A model generated the notes under the pieces. The model ran no database searches and was not told where the DNA came from. It worked only from the letters and a program-made list of their open reading frames with translations. From the NCBI GenBank assembly GCA_963772515.1, contig CAVYXC010000002.1, positions 744,001 to 808,000 on the forward strand: a stretch of DNA of 64,000 nt, read 5' to 3'. Source of the stretch: JAFAHD01 sp963772515 (GTDB taxonomy: Bacteria > Vulcanimicrobiota > Vulcanimicrobiia > Eremiobacterales > Eremiobacteraceae). This document shows, in pieces, positions 53,271 through 62,805 of this stretch (its first letter is position 1; each line of letters begins with the position of its first letter). Position numbers and translations under genes: made by a program.

Positions 53271-54602
53271 GTGCTGAAATTCTCTATCGCAGTCCTGACG
53301 CTCGGTCTGCTCGTCGCGTACGTGCACGAGCCGGCGAGCGCCGCGGTCACCGCATCGCTCGCGATCAACAGCCCCGCCAACTATGTCGGGTCGTGCCCGA
53401 CCACCGTCGTGGCCACCGGCACGATCAACGGTACGCCGGGCACCAAGTTCACGTACAGCTGGAACCGCTTTATCAATGGCGCGCAGCAAGTCGTCAACGG
53501 CGGCACCGTGACGCTGTCGGCCGCGTCGTACCCCGTCACCGATTCATTCCAGATCTCTTCAAACGCAGGCGCCAACACGTTCGATCAGATCTGGGTGCAC
53601 GGCATCTCCGGCAGCCAGCCCGACGCCTACAGCAACAAGGCGACCTTCTCGGTGACCTGCGGCGCCCCGCCCCCGACCCCGACCTCCGGCGGCAGCGGGC
53701 CGACCAATCTCACAAACACGACGAGCCAGACCGTGTGCGGCCAGCACGGAGGCCTCGCCGGCCTTTTCTGCCCGGACGCGCTGCATAACGGCTATCTCGT
53801 GCTCGTCTGGAATTACGCCAATCAGACCGGGGTCGACGGCTATCACGTCTACCAGACCGACCACGGACAGCACACGCAGGTCGACGATCAGAAGAACAAT
53901 CAGGTGACGGTCTCGTTCTTGAAACCGACGAGCGCCGGCTTCCTCGGGAACTGCTACGTCGTGAATCCGTACAAGAACGGTGCAGATCTGGCGCCGAGCA
54001 ATACTTTTTGCATGCCGTCGAAATATTCGCTGGGGCCGGTGAAACTCGGACAGAGCCTCAGCCCCAACATGACGACCTTGAGCCTGTTCCGTTGGGACTA
54101 CCGCGTCAACGATTACACGTGCTTCGGCTGCCTCGGCGGCGAGTACGGCAAGGCGTGCCTGACGCCGTGCGTCGGCTGGGAGACCTACAAGAGCGGGGAC
54201 GGTCCGTCCCTCAATCACGAGATCACCGTGTGGCGCAGCTACCTCGCGTTCAACTGGACGATCCCGTTGCACAACCTCAACGTGTACAAGGCGACCGTCA
54301 ATCTCACCACTGCGCCGAACAGCGACCCGAGCTGCTACGGCGGCATCGCCCCGGCGCTCGCGCAATGGGAGGGCAACAAGGACTGGGTGCAAGGCGACTT
54401 CACGTACAACGAGCCGCACACAGTCAACGGCACGACGTTCTCGATCGACGTCACGAGCATCGTCCGCGATTGGGCGAGCGGCAAGGTCAGGAACTTCGGA
54501 TTTGTGATGTCCGGATCGAACGAGACCGGGTCGGAACCCGACAACGCGGCCTGCATCCTGAACTTCAACAACGGCGCCACGCTGACGATCGAGCACTACT
54601 AG
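53271..54602 (+). CDS. Secreted protein with C-terminal DNRLRE-like domain
   Basis: 443 residues. The GTG at 53271 is chosen because GAAGGGAG precedes it and the signal peptide (K-F-S-I-A-V-L-T-L-G-L-L-V-A-Y-V, cut after S-A-A) starts there; a GTG at 53250 is also open. The N-terminal part looks like an Ig-like domain, then a Pro/Thr/Gly linker near 140, a fibronectin-like domain (G-V-D-G-Y-H-V-Y near 188), and a C-terminal 150 residues with the DNRLRE rhythm (R-S-Y-L-A-F-N-W, then F-S-I-D-V-T-S-I-V-R-D-W-A-S-G near 406). DNRLRE domains are found in surface and adhesive proteins. Six or more cysteines suggest disulphides. It stands on the opposite strand inside the mfd-prsA-mazG run. Confidence 0.72.
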   Translation: MLKFSIAVLTLGLLVAYVHEPASAAVTASLAINSPANYVGSCPTTVVATGTINGTPGTKFTYSWNRFINGAQQVVNGGTVTLSAASYPVTDSFQISSNAGANTFDQIWVHGISGSQPDAYSNKATFSVTCGAPPPTPTSGGSGPTNLTNTTSQTVCGQHGGLAGLFCPDALHNGYLVLVWNYANQTGVDGYHVYQTDHGQHTQVDDQKNNQVTVSFLKPTSAGFLGNCYVVNPYKNGADLAPSNTFCMPSKYSLGPVKLGQSLSPNMTTLSLFRWDYRVNDYTCFGCLGGEYGKACLTPCVGWETYKSGDGPSLNHEITVWRSYLAFNWTIPLHNLNVYKATVNLTTAPNSDPSCYGGIAPALAQWEGNKDWVQGDFTYNEPHTVNGTTFSIDVTSIVRDWASGKVRNFGFVMSGSNETGSEPDNAACILNFNNGATLTIEHY

Positions 54603-54620
54603 CGACGCCGCGGGGCACAA

Positions 54621-54657
54621 GAAGAAGGGACCCGGGTGATACCCAGGTCCCTTCTTC
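54621..54657. terminator. Strong bidirectional terminator hairpin
   Basis: Perfect 12-bp arms GAAGAAGGGACC (54621-54632) and GGTCCCTTCTTC (54646-54657), with an inner GGGT/ACCC pair. It lies between the convergent secreted-protein gene and the foldase gene. Confidence 0.85.
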
Positions 54658-54674
54658 GTAGATTCGCGCTTGCG

Positions 54675-55595
54675 TTACTTGGTGGGAGCTGCGCTCGCGG
54701 GAGCCGGAGCCGGCGCCACCGGAGGCGGCGACGGGAACAGATCCTGATAGCGCGGATCCTCGACTTCGATCTTGGCGCTGGTCCGCAGCTGGTTCATGAA
54801 CGGCTGGATCTGCAGCGACTCTTGCTGCTTCTTTATCTGGTCGATCGCCGCGTCTTTGGTCAGCGGCTTCACGGCCTCGACCTGGATGATGTGCCAGCCG
54901 AACGGCGTCTGCACCGGCGCGCTGATCTGACCGGGCTTGAGCGCGAACGCCGCGTTCTGGAACGCCGGCACCATCTGGCCTGGGCCGAACCAACCGAGGT
55001 CGCCGCCCTTGTCCTTGGTGCCCGGATCGATCGAGTACTGCTTGGCGAGCGTTGCGAAATCGCCGCCCTTCTTGAGCTGTGCCTCGATCATGTCCGCTTG
55101 CGCCTTGCTCTTCACGAGGATGTGGCGCGCTTCGACTTGTGCCGGCTGCCCGATCACAAGGTGCTGCTGCTTGAGGTAATCGTTGACCTGCGCATCGGTG
55201 ACCGTGATGTTCTGGTCGACGGCCTTGGTGGTCAGGATGTTCTGGCGCACGAGCTTGCGCGCGTCATCCATGCTGATGCCCTGCGACTTCAACATCGTGT
55301 CGAATTGGCCCGGCGGGAAGTGCGACTCGATCTCCTTGAGCTTGTCGTCCACTTCGGCATCGGTCGCCGTGATGTTGTGCTCTTTGGCGTACTGGAAGAT
55401 AAGGTCTTGCTGGACCATTCCGGCGAGAGTGTTCTTGCCGCCCTGCTGCTCGAGTTTGGCGTCGAGCTCACCTTTGGTGATCTTCTCGCCGTTGACCGTC
55501 GCGACGGTCTTTTGGTCGCCGCATCCCGTCATGAGCAGCACCGCGCATGCGGCGGCCATGAGCGATGCGAGCGTCGCGAACCTGGACTTCATCAT
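54675..55595 (-). CDS. prsA: PrsA/SurA-like peptidyl-prolyl isomerase lipoprotein
   Basis: 306 residues. Lipoprotein signal with lipobox L-L-M-T-G-C near 20-25. The N-terminal chaperone part resembles SurA_N (V-A-T-V-N-G-E-K-I-T-K-G-E-L near 31), and a parvulin domain spans about 145-240 (A-R-H-I-L-V-K-S, D-L-G-W-F-G-P-G-Q-M-V-P-A-F, T-P-F-G-W-H-I-I-Q-V). It ends in a Pro/Ala-rich tail. It folds exported proteins outside the cytoplasmic membrane, probably outer-membrane or secreted proteins. It lies 8 bases after mfd. Confidence 0.9.
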   Translation of the reverse strand: MMKSRFATLASLMAAACAVLLMTGCGDQKTVATVNGEKITKGELDAKLEQQGGKNTLAGMVQQDLIFQYAKEHNITATDAEVDDKLKEIESHFPPGQFDTMLKSQGISMDDARKLVRQNILTTKAVDQNITVTDAQVNDYLKQQHLVIGQPAQVEARHILVKSKAQADMIEAQLKKGGDFATLAKQYSIDPGTKDKGGDLGWFGPGQMVPAFQNAAFALKPGQISAPVQTPFGWHIIQVEAVKPLTKDAAIDQIKKQQESLQIQPFMNQLRTSAKIEVEDPRYQDLFPSPPPVAPAPAPASAAPTK

Positions 55596-55603
55596 TCCTC
55601 CAT

Positions 55604-58600
55604 TTACAATGCCGCTAGAATCTCACGCACAGTCGCAAGCTTGCCGTCGCCGGCGGAATCGTGCGGCGGAAGCTGAGCCACAATCGCGCCCTGAGTGAAA
55701 CGGAAGTTTCCTCGAGTGAGGGACGTCAGAGCCGGAAGTGAACTTTCGGAGAGCGAAAAACGGCGCCCGACTTCGAGCGTCAATCGACGGCCTTCGAGCG
55801 CCAGTTTTTCGACTCCTTTCCCCGCAGCGAGTAAACGCAAGCGGGCGAGCTCGATGAGCGCGTCGACTTGCTTGGGCCGAGGACCGTAGCGGTCGCGCAT
55901 CTCGTCGGCGACGCCGGCGAGCGCCTCGAGCGAGCGGGCGGCGGCGATGCGCTGGTAGAGCGCGATCTTCTGGCTCGCGCCGCGCACGTACTCGTTCGGG
56001 ATGTAGGCGCTCACGCGCAGGTCCAGCACCGGCGGAGGCTCGTCGGGGACGTGCGGCTGGCCGCGCAGCTCGCCGATCGCGTCCTCGAGGATCTGGCAGT
56101 ACGCGTCGAACCCGACCGCGGCGATGAAGCCCGACTGCGCATGCCCGAGCAAGTTCCCGGCGCCGCGTATCTCCAAGTCGCGCATCGCCAGGCGCAGGCC
56201 CGACCCGAGATGCGAGAATTCGCGGATCGCTTCGAGGCGTGCCTGGGCGGCTTCCGAGAGCGCGCGGTGCGGCTGGTATAAGAAGTAGGAGTAGGCTTGG
56301 TGCGCGCTGCGCCCCACCCGTCCGCGCAGCTGATATAGCTGCGCCAATCCGAAATGATCCGCGTTATTGATCACGATGGTGTTGACGTTGGGGATGTCGA
56401 GGCCGTTCTCGATGATCGTCGTCGACACGAGCACGTCGAAATCGCCGTTGACGAAGCCGATCATGACGTCTTCCAGCTCGTGCTCGTCCATCTGACCGTG
56501 GCCGATCGCGATGCGCGCGCGCGGCGCGAGCGCCTGCAGTGCGTCGCGCACGCCGTAGATCGACTCGATGCGGTTGTGGACGAAGTAGACCTGGCCGCCG
56601 CGGTCAAGCTCCTGTTGCAGCGCCGAGGCGATAAGCGCGTCGCTGGTCGGCGTGACGACCGTCTTCACCGCCATGCGATTGCTCGGGGCGGTCTGGATCA
56701 GCGAGAGATCGCGCACCCCGACAAGCGACATGTGCAGCGTGCGCGGGATCGGCGTCGCCGACAGCGTCAGCACGTCGACCGAGCGGCGCATCTCCTTGAG
56801 GCGCTCTTTGTGCGCCACGCCGAAGCGCTGCTCTTCGTCCACGATCACTAGACCGAGGTTCTTGAAGCCGACGTCGCGCTGCAGGATGCGATGTGTGCCG
56901 ATCACGAGGTCGACGCTGCCGTCGGCGAGCCGTTTGAGCGTCTCTTTCTGCTCTGCTTTCGAGCGCAAACGTGAGAGCAGCCCGACGTTCACCGGAAAAG
57001 CGGCGAAGCGCTCGGTGAACGTGCGGTAGTGCTGGGCGGCGAGCACCGTGGTCGGTACGAGCACGGCCACTTGCTTGCGATCCATGATCGCCTTGAATGC
57101 GGCGCGTATCGCGACTTCGGTCTTTCCGTAGCCGACGTCGCCGCACACGAGCCGGTCCATCGGCCGCGACCTCTCCATGTCCGCCTTCACGGCCTCGATC
57201 GCGGTGCGTTGATCCGGCGTCTCGTCATATGGGAAGGACTCTTCCAGCTCGGCTTGCCACGGCGTGTCCAGCGCGAACGCGTGACCCTGTGCCGCTTCGC
57301 GCTCGGCGTAGAGCCGAACCAAGCCTTCGGCGATCTTCTCGACCGCTTCTCGCACGCGCGAGCGCGCACGCGCCCAGTCGGAACCGCCCATTTTCGAAAG
57401 CGCCGGCGGCGAGCCGTCGCCTGCGACGTAGCGCCGGACCAGATGCATCATCTCGACCGGCACGTAAAGCCTGTCGGCGCCCGCGTACTTGAGCGCCATG
57501 AAATCGCGGCCGACTTCGTTGACGACGATATGTTCGAGTCCGAGATATTGGCCGATGCCGTGATTGGCGTGCACGAAGTATTCGCCGACTTTGAGGTCGG
57601 CCTCGGTGATCGGCACGCCTTCCTTGACCGCTTTGATCTTCTGGCGGCGCGCCGCGTGGCCGAACAGCTCTGCATCGCCCAGGACCACGACCCCGAGCGC
57701 CGTCATCTCGAAGCCCGCGTCGATCGCGCCCTCGGCGACGACGACGCGCCCGCCATCGCCGCGCTTCCACGACTTGGGCGGCGGCTGCGACCGCGACATC
57801 GTGCTCGTCGAGCACTTCGCGGATGCGCCGGTGGCCGACCGACGCGATGGCGATCAGTTCGCCCGCCGCCACGCGGGCGCGGATATCGGTGACGAAACGC
57901 TCCATGCTGCGATTGAAGACCGGCGCCGGCACGGACGGAATCGCGACACTGACGTCGGCTGCGCGCGTGACGCGCGGTCCTGACGTCGCGAAGTTCACGA
58001 TCGCGCGATCCGAAAGACGATTGGCTATGTCGTCGAGTGCGAACGGTGGAAGCTCGGGCGGCGCGAGCGGCCTCTCCTGCGCCGGGGACGCCGGAGAGCT
58101 TCGGGATATTTCCCCTCTCCGGCTCGGTGGCTCCGGCTCTCGCCGGCGCCAACGCCCCGGCTTTCGGAGAGACCGCGCGCGCCTCCGAGCTTTCGCTGTC
58201 CGCCGCTGCGATCGTGCCGTCGTCGTGTTCGGCCGCGAAGCCGTGATCGATCGCTACGATCAGCTCTGCGTCGTCGACGACGAACGGCGCAGAGGGCACA
58301 TAGTCGCCGATGAATGCGCCGTCGTTTGCGAGCGCGTCTTCGTTCCATGGGGCGATGACGACTTCGTCGATCGAATCGATCGAGCGCTGATCCGACAGCG
58401 AGAATTCGCGAATGCTCTCGAGCGCGTCGCCGAAGAACTCGAGCCGCGCCGGCCGGTCGGCGGTGGCCGCGAAGACGTCGATGAGACCGCCGCGCACGGT
58501 GAACTCACCGACCGCGCTGACGATGTCGACCCGATCGTAACCGAGCTCGACCAGGCGCGCGAGCAGCGTCTCCCAGTCGTACTTCGCGCCGCGCCGCAAT

Positions 58601-59037
58601 GTGAACGAGGCGTCGCGCCAACGGTCCGGCGACGGCAACGGCTGGCGGATGCCAGCGTGCGACACGCAGTAGATGCCAGGCCGCCCAGCGGCCAACCGAG
58701 AGAGCGTTTCGATACGTGCGCTGCGCTCGGTCGGGTTGAACAGCCCGCCCACTGCGCGATCGCGCGGTCGCAGCACGTGCACGACGTCGCCCGCATCGTC
58801 GAGATAGAAGGAAGCGTCGTTGGCGAAGCGGTCGGCGCCGTCGGGCGTGGCGCTCCATACGACAAGGCAGCCGCCGACGGAACGCCACAGCGAGGCGGCG
58901 AGCGCCGGCCGAGCAGCGGCTGTCGTTTCGGTCACATCGGTCGCCGCCCGCGCTCCGACCGCTCGCGCGGCGCGCGCCAGCGCATCGGACGCGTTCGTCA
59001 CGATTCGCGGGATTAAGGGACCGAGGGAGGCGGCCAC
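55604..59037 (-). pseudogene. mfd: Transcription-repair coupling factor Mfd, with two +1 frame breaks
   Basis: About 1144 codons overall, the normal length. Mfd removes stalled RNA polymerase and recruits UvrA. The N-terminal UvrB-like part runs from the GTG at 59037 to about 58060; the frame then moves by one base, and again near 57790, after which the RNA-polymerase-interaction domain (V-G-E-Y-F-V-H-A-N-H-G-I-G-Q-Y), the helicase (Walker A G-D-V-G-Y-G-K-T-E, then V-D-E-E-Q-R-F-G-V) and the C-terminal D7 follow unbroken. No domain is missing. The first break lies beside a Pro/Ala/Gly-rich insert with a strong hairpin (58090-58121). Both shifts have one extra base, so sequencing error is the simpler explanation than gene loss. 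Confidence 0.9.
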
Positions 59038-59058
59038 GAACTATCTCCAAAGCTCTTT

Positions 59059-59082
59059 GGCCGGGTCGCGCGCGACCCGGCC
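59059..59082. promoter_or_regulatory. Perfect 24-bp palindrome between mfd and the gene at 59130
   Basis: GGCCGGGTCGCG at 59059-59070 is followed directly by its reverse complement. It lies 21 bases upstream of mfd and 48 before the divergent gene. It could be an operator for a dimeric regulator or a structured leader; no T tract follows. Confidence 0.45.
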
Positions 59083-59129
59083 TATCTCAAACCGATGCAC
59101 CCGAGCTCGTCTCGGGCCACCTATTATAA

Positions 59130-59543
59130 TTGAAAATAAACAGAATCGCCACCACAATTCTGGCCTGCGGGCTGCTCGCGGCGGGCTCGCTCGCGGCCCT
59201 GGCTGACGACGGGTCGGCCGGGCGTGACGGACTGCCGGCTGGGGTGCCGTACGCCTCGGACAAGGACCCCGTGCGCATCACGGCAGTCAACTTCTCCCCC
59301 AGCGAGCCCAAGCGCGGCGACTTGGTCACCGCGCAGGTGACGTGCTCGAGCAACGCCGCGGCGGTCACCGTGGCGGTCGGTACGATCCGCGTCATCGTGC
59401 CGAAGAAAGCGCCCGGCATCTTTCGCACGCAGTTGCGCGTCCCCACGTTCGCTTTCTACCCCGCGCATCAGACAATCATCGTCACCGCGATCAGGACGGA
59501 CGGCGCGACCGTGCAGCGCTCGGTCTCCGTCGACATCCACTGA
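59130..59543 (+). CDS. Small secreted protein, Ig-like
   Basis: 137 residues with a signal peptide (I-A-T-T-I-L-A-C-G-L-L-A-A-G-S-L-A-A-L-A then D-D-G). The mature part, about 115 residues, looks all-beta (I-T-A-V-N-F-S-P-S-E-P-K-R-G-D-L-V-T near 49, typical of an Ig-like or bacterial surface domain) with a single Cys. The start is doubtful: the only standard candidate is the TTG at 59130, without a ribosome site, and a TATAAT ends exactly at that base. Function unknown. It lies four bases before deoB. Confidence 0.6.
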   Translation: MKINRIATTILACGLLAAGSLAALADDGSAGRDGLPAGVPYASDKDPVRITAVNFSPSEPKRGDLVTAQVTCSSNAAAVTVAVGTIRVIVPKKAPGIFRTQLRVPTFAFYPAHQTIIVTAIRTDGATVQRSVSVDIH

Positions 59544-59546
59544 CTC

Positions 59547-60701
59547 GTGTCCGGTCGCGCGGTCATCGTGCTCGTCATCGATTCGGGCGGTGTCGGCGCC
59601 GCGCCGGACGCCGCCGCGTTCAACGATTCGGCGAACGTCAACACGCTCGGCAACACTGCCGCGGCCGCCGGCGGCTTGGCGCTGCCGAATTTTGAGACGC
59701 TGGGATTAGGAAACATCACGGATATGCGCGGCGTCGCACGGAACGCTGCGCCGCGAGCGTCCTGGGCGCGCTTGCGCGAGGTGAGCGCGGGCAAAGACAC
59801 CATCACCGGGCATTGGGAGATGATGAACATCATCATCCGGACTCCATTTCCGACCTATCCGAACGGATTTCCAGCACAGCTGGTCGAGCGCTTCGAGGCG
59901 CTCATCGGAAGGCGCGTACTCGGCAATCGGGCCGCCTCCGGAACGCAGATCATCGAAGAGCTTGGCGCCGAACACATGCGGACCGGCCGGCCGATACTCT
60001 ACACGTCTGCGGATTCGGTTTTTCAGGTTGCAGCACACGAAGACGTCGTGCCGTTGCCGACGCTATGGCATTGGTGCGAGCAAGCACGGAGTATGCTCAC
60101 CGGCGCCGACCGGGTGAACCGCGTCATCGCTCGGCCGTTCATCGGCGAACCAGGCCGGTTCACCAGGACCGCCGGCCGTCGCGACTACGCCGTGGCGCCC
60201 CCGCAGCCAAGCGTCCTCGATCGCCTGGCGGCCGCAGGTGTGCCGACGTGCGGCATTGGGAAGATAGGCGACATATACTGCTGCCAGGGTATTGCAGCGG
60301 GGAGCCGAACGGGCGACAACGCAGAAGGAGTAGCTCGGACGCTCGAGTGGTTGGATGCGGGACAGGGCGGCTTCTGCTTCACGAATCTCAACGATTTCGA
60401 TTCGAAGTACGGCCACCGTCGGGACCCCGACGGCTACGCTAAAGCACTGCTGGCGCTGGACCGGAGTTTGCCCGACATTCTCGATCGATTGAAGGACGGA
60501 GATCGACTGATAATCACGGCTGACCACGGATGCGACCCCACCGCAGCCGGCACCGACCACACGCGTGAGTACGCCCCGCTCCTCGACTACGCTCCCGGGA
60601 AACCCGGCCGCGCGCTGGGCGACCTCGTATCGTTCGCGCAGGTCGGCAACCGCGTCATGGAGTCGTTTGGTTTGACAGCACCGGAACCGCTTCTCGCATG
60701 A
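59547..60701 (+). CDS. deoB: Phosphopentomutase
   Basis: 384 residues. Converts (deoxy)ribose 1-phosphate to the 5-phosphate in nucleoside salvage; alkaline phosphatase superfamily with two metals. D-S-G-G-V-G-A-A-P-D near 12-21, the phosphothreonine region G-K-D-T-I-T-G-H-W-E-M near 81, I-T-A-D-H-G-C-D-P near 322 and H-T-R-E-Y-A-P near 337 are all present. GTG start. Its stop overlaps the start of the sugar transferase gene (ATGA). Confidence 0.93.
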   Translation: MSGRAVIVLVIDSGGVGAAPDAAAFNDSANVNTLGNTAAAAGGLALPNFETLGLGNITDMRGVARNAAPRASWARLREVSAGKDTITGHWEMMNIIIRTPFPTYPNGFPAQLVERFEALIGRRVLGNRAASGTQIIEELGAEHMRTGRPILYTSADSVFQVAAHEDVVPLPTLWHWCEQARSMLTGADRVNRVIARPFIGEPGRFTRTAGRRDYAVAPPQPSVLDRLAAAGVPTCGIGKIGDIYCCQGIAAGSRTGDNAEGVARTLEWLDAGQGGFCFTNLNDFDSKYGHRRDPDGYAKALLALDRSLPDILDRLKDGDRLIITADHGCDPTAAGTDHTREYAPLLDYAPGKPGRALGDLVSFAQVGNRVMESFGLTAPEPLLA

Positions 60702-61407
60702 TCGCCACCAGCGCCACCGCGACCGCTCAATCCGTCGTCGGCCATGCACTCCCCGACACACAACGCCGCTCGCGCTGGATCAAAGAGGACCGCGTCGCGC
60801 CGCTCTCATGGCGCATCGCAAAGCGCGCGCTGGACATCGTTTTGTCGGCCCTCCTGCTGGTGGTGCTCGCACCACTCTTCGCGCTCATCGCGATCGGCAT
60901 CAAGCTCAGCTCACCGGGACCGGTGTTCTTCTCGCAGATGCGCGTCGGCAAACGCGGCCGCGAGTTCCGCTTCTATAAGTTCCGCACGATGGTCGACGGC
61001 GCACATCTGATGCACGAACACGTGCTGCATCTGAACGAGCTCGACGGTCCGGCGCTCAAGATCGCCGATGACCCGCGCGTGCACGATTTCGGCAGCGTGT
61101 TGCGGCGCACGAGCCTTGACGAACTGCCGCAGCTGTGGAACGTTCTGCGCGGCGACATGAGTCTGGTCGGACCACGCCCCGCGCTGCCGCGCGAAGTCGC
61201 CGAACTACGAACCGCACTATCTGCATCGCCTGGCGGTCATACCCGGCATCACCGGCTTGTGGCAGGTGAGCGGCCGGGCCAACGTGCCGTTCCGCCGTTG
61301 GATGGCGATGGACGTCTGGTACGCGCGCCATTGGAATCCCGTGCTCGATCTTGTGGATCTTGGCGCGCACCGTGCCGGCGGTCTTTCGCGGGGAAGGCGC
61401 GTGGTAA
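60698..61407 (+). pseudogene. Undecaprenyl-phosphate sugar phosphotransferase (bacterial sugar transferase), frame broken twice
   Basis: Starts envelope polysaccharide by putting a sugar 1-phosphate on undecaprenyl phosphate. One membrane span near 45-70 (V-L-S-A-L-L-L-V-V-L-A-P-L-F-A), then F-R-F-Y-K-F-R-T-M near 88, R-R-T-S-L-D-E-L-P-Q-L-W-N-V near 133 and M-S-L-V-G-P-R-P near 152. After R-E-V-A-E the frame moves by one base near 61205, continues G-I-T-G-L-W-Q-V-S-G-R-A in the new frame, moves again near 61355, and ends V-F-R-G-E-G-A-W at TAA 61405-61407. With both bases removed the protein is full length. Confidence 0.85.
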
Positions 61408-62805
61408 CGGTTCCCTCCTTGTTGTTGCCTCCCGTCGTCGATCAAACCATCCACCAAACGCCGCTCACAATCGTCTCTGCAGTGTTATTCACGCTCGCCG
61501 GTATCGGCGCGTTGTGGCTGACGCCTGCGCCGCCCGCAGTGGGCCGCTGCCCTCGTCGCCTTTGCGATCCCCTTTGCGTTCTATCGCGACATCATGGTCA
61601 CGACGGTCACGCTCGAGAAAGTGGTGGTCATCGGCGTGGCGATCGGCCTGGTGCTGCGCGGCGCCCCGCTCGTGCCCGCCGGCGCACCCGCGCGCCGCAT
61701 CCTGTCGCCGGCCTGCTGGTGCTCGGCGGCCATCGTGATCTCGGGCTTCCAAGCGACGTACGTCGGACCGGTGTTGCGCGAGGGGCTCAAGCAGCTCGAG
61801 TACCTCGTGATGTTCTGGTGCGCGGTCAGTCTGGTCATCGATCAGCGCGAGGACTTGCGCTGGCTGCAGGGCGGCATCATCGCCTCGGTTCTCGTCGTTT
61901 CGTTTGATGCCGTCGCCCAGGGTCTGCTGGGCGGAGCGCCGTCGGGCGTATGGATCAACGGTCATCGCCTCGCCGCGCGTGGCCGGCCCGCTCGAAGGGC
62001 CCGAATCAGCTGGGCGGATTCCTCCAGATGGCGCTGCCGGTGCTGTTCTTGTCGCCGCTGCTGCTCGGCGAGCGTCTGCGGTGCGTTGCGCTGGGTCGCG
62101 ATCTTCGCGGCTGCGCTTGCGATACCGATGACGCTGTCGCGATCCGGCGTCGCGTTTGCGCTGCTCGGCTTTATCGCTGGTCTGGTTCATCGACCGTTCC
62201 GCAGCGCGTAAGTCATGGCTGCCCTTCGTGGCCGGAACGCTGGCGGGCTTTGCGGTCGTGATTCCAATGGTATTGGGGGGCGACCCACAGCTTCGCGCTG
62301 CTCGGCGATATCTTCCGGCTCTCCGAGGTGCCGCTGCAAGACCCCGGCGGCGTCGGTACACGCAACGAGCTATGGAACGCCGCGCTCGCCATGTTCGGCG
62401 CGCATCCGCTCATCGGCGTCGGGGCCGGCAACTTCGAGCACCTGCTCTCCACCGTAGGCTTGCTCAACGTCCAGACGCATGCGAACAGCCTCTGGCTCCA
62501 GACGCTCGCGGAGCAGGGGCTTATAGGATTCATCGCGCTGCTCGCTCTTATACGTCGTCGTGTTGCGCGAATGCGGGCTTGGCCTTGCGCAATCGTGGAT
62601 AGCGCGCGCGGCACTGATCGCTACTATCTGCCTGCTGCTCCACCAGGTCTTCGACGATCTGTTCTTCTTCCCGAAGGTCGGCTTGCTGTGGTGGCTGTTG
62701 ATCGGCGCGACGGCCGGCGATCTGGCCGGCGCACGGGTCGAGGCGCGCGCGCCGGCCGCGCCGGCGTCGGCCGAACTGCGCGAAACCGCTACACCGATCG
62801 CCTAA
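61401..62805 (+). pseudogene. O-antigen ligase/polymerase-like membrane protein, frame broken several times
   Basis: A Wzy/WaaL-like protein can be rebuilt across seven frames: V-V-T-V-P-S-L-L-L-P-P at the start (GTG 61401, overlapping the previous stop), several membrane spans, A-F-A-I-P-F-A-F-Y-R-D, G-P-N-Q-L-G-G-F-L-Q-M-A-L-P-V, T-L-S-R-S-G-V, then the conserved R-N-E-L-W-N-A-A-L-A-M-F-G-A-H-P-L-I-G-V-G with H-A-N-S-L-W-L-Q-T-L-A-E-Q-G near the end. Such proteins polymerise or ligate lipid-linked polysaccharide at the outer face of the inner membrane. Frame changes fall near 61540, 61971, 61998, 62085, 62180, 62280 and 62550, all by one extra base. Context: next to the initiating sugar transferase. 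Confidence 0.75.
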
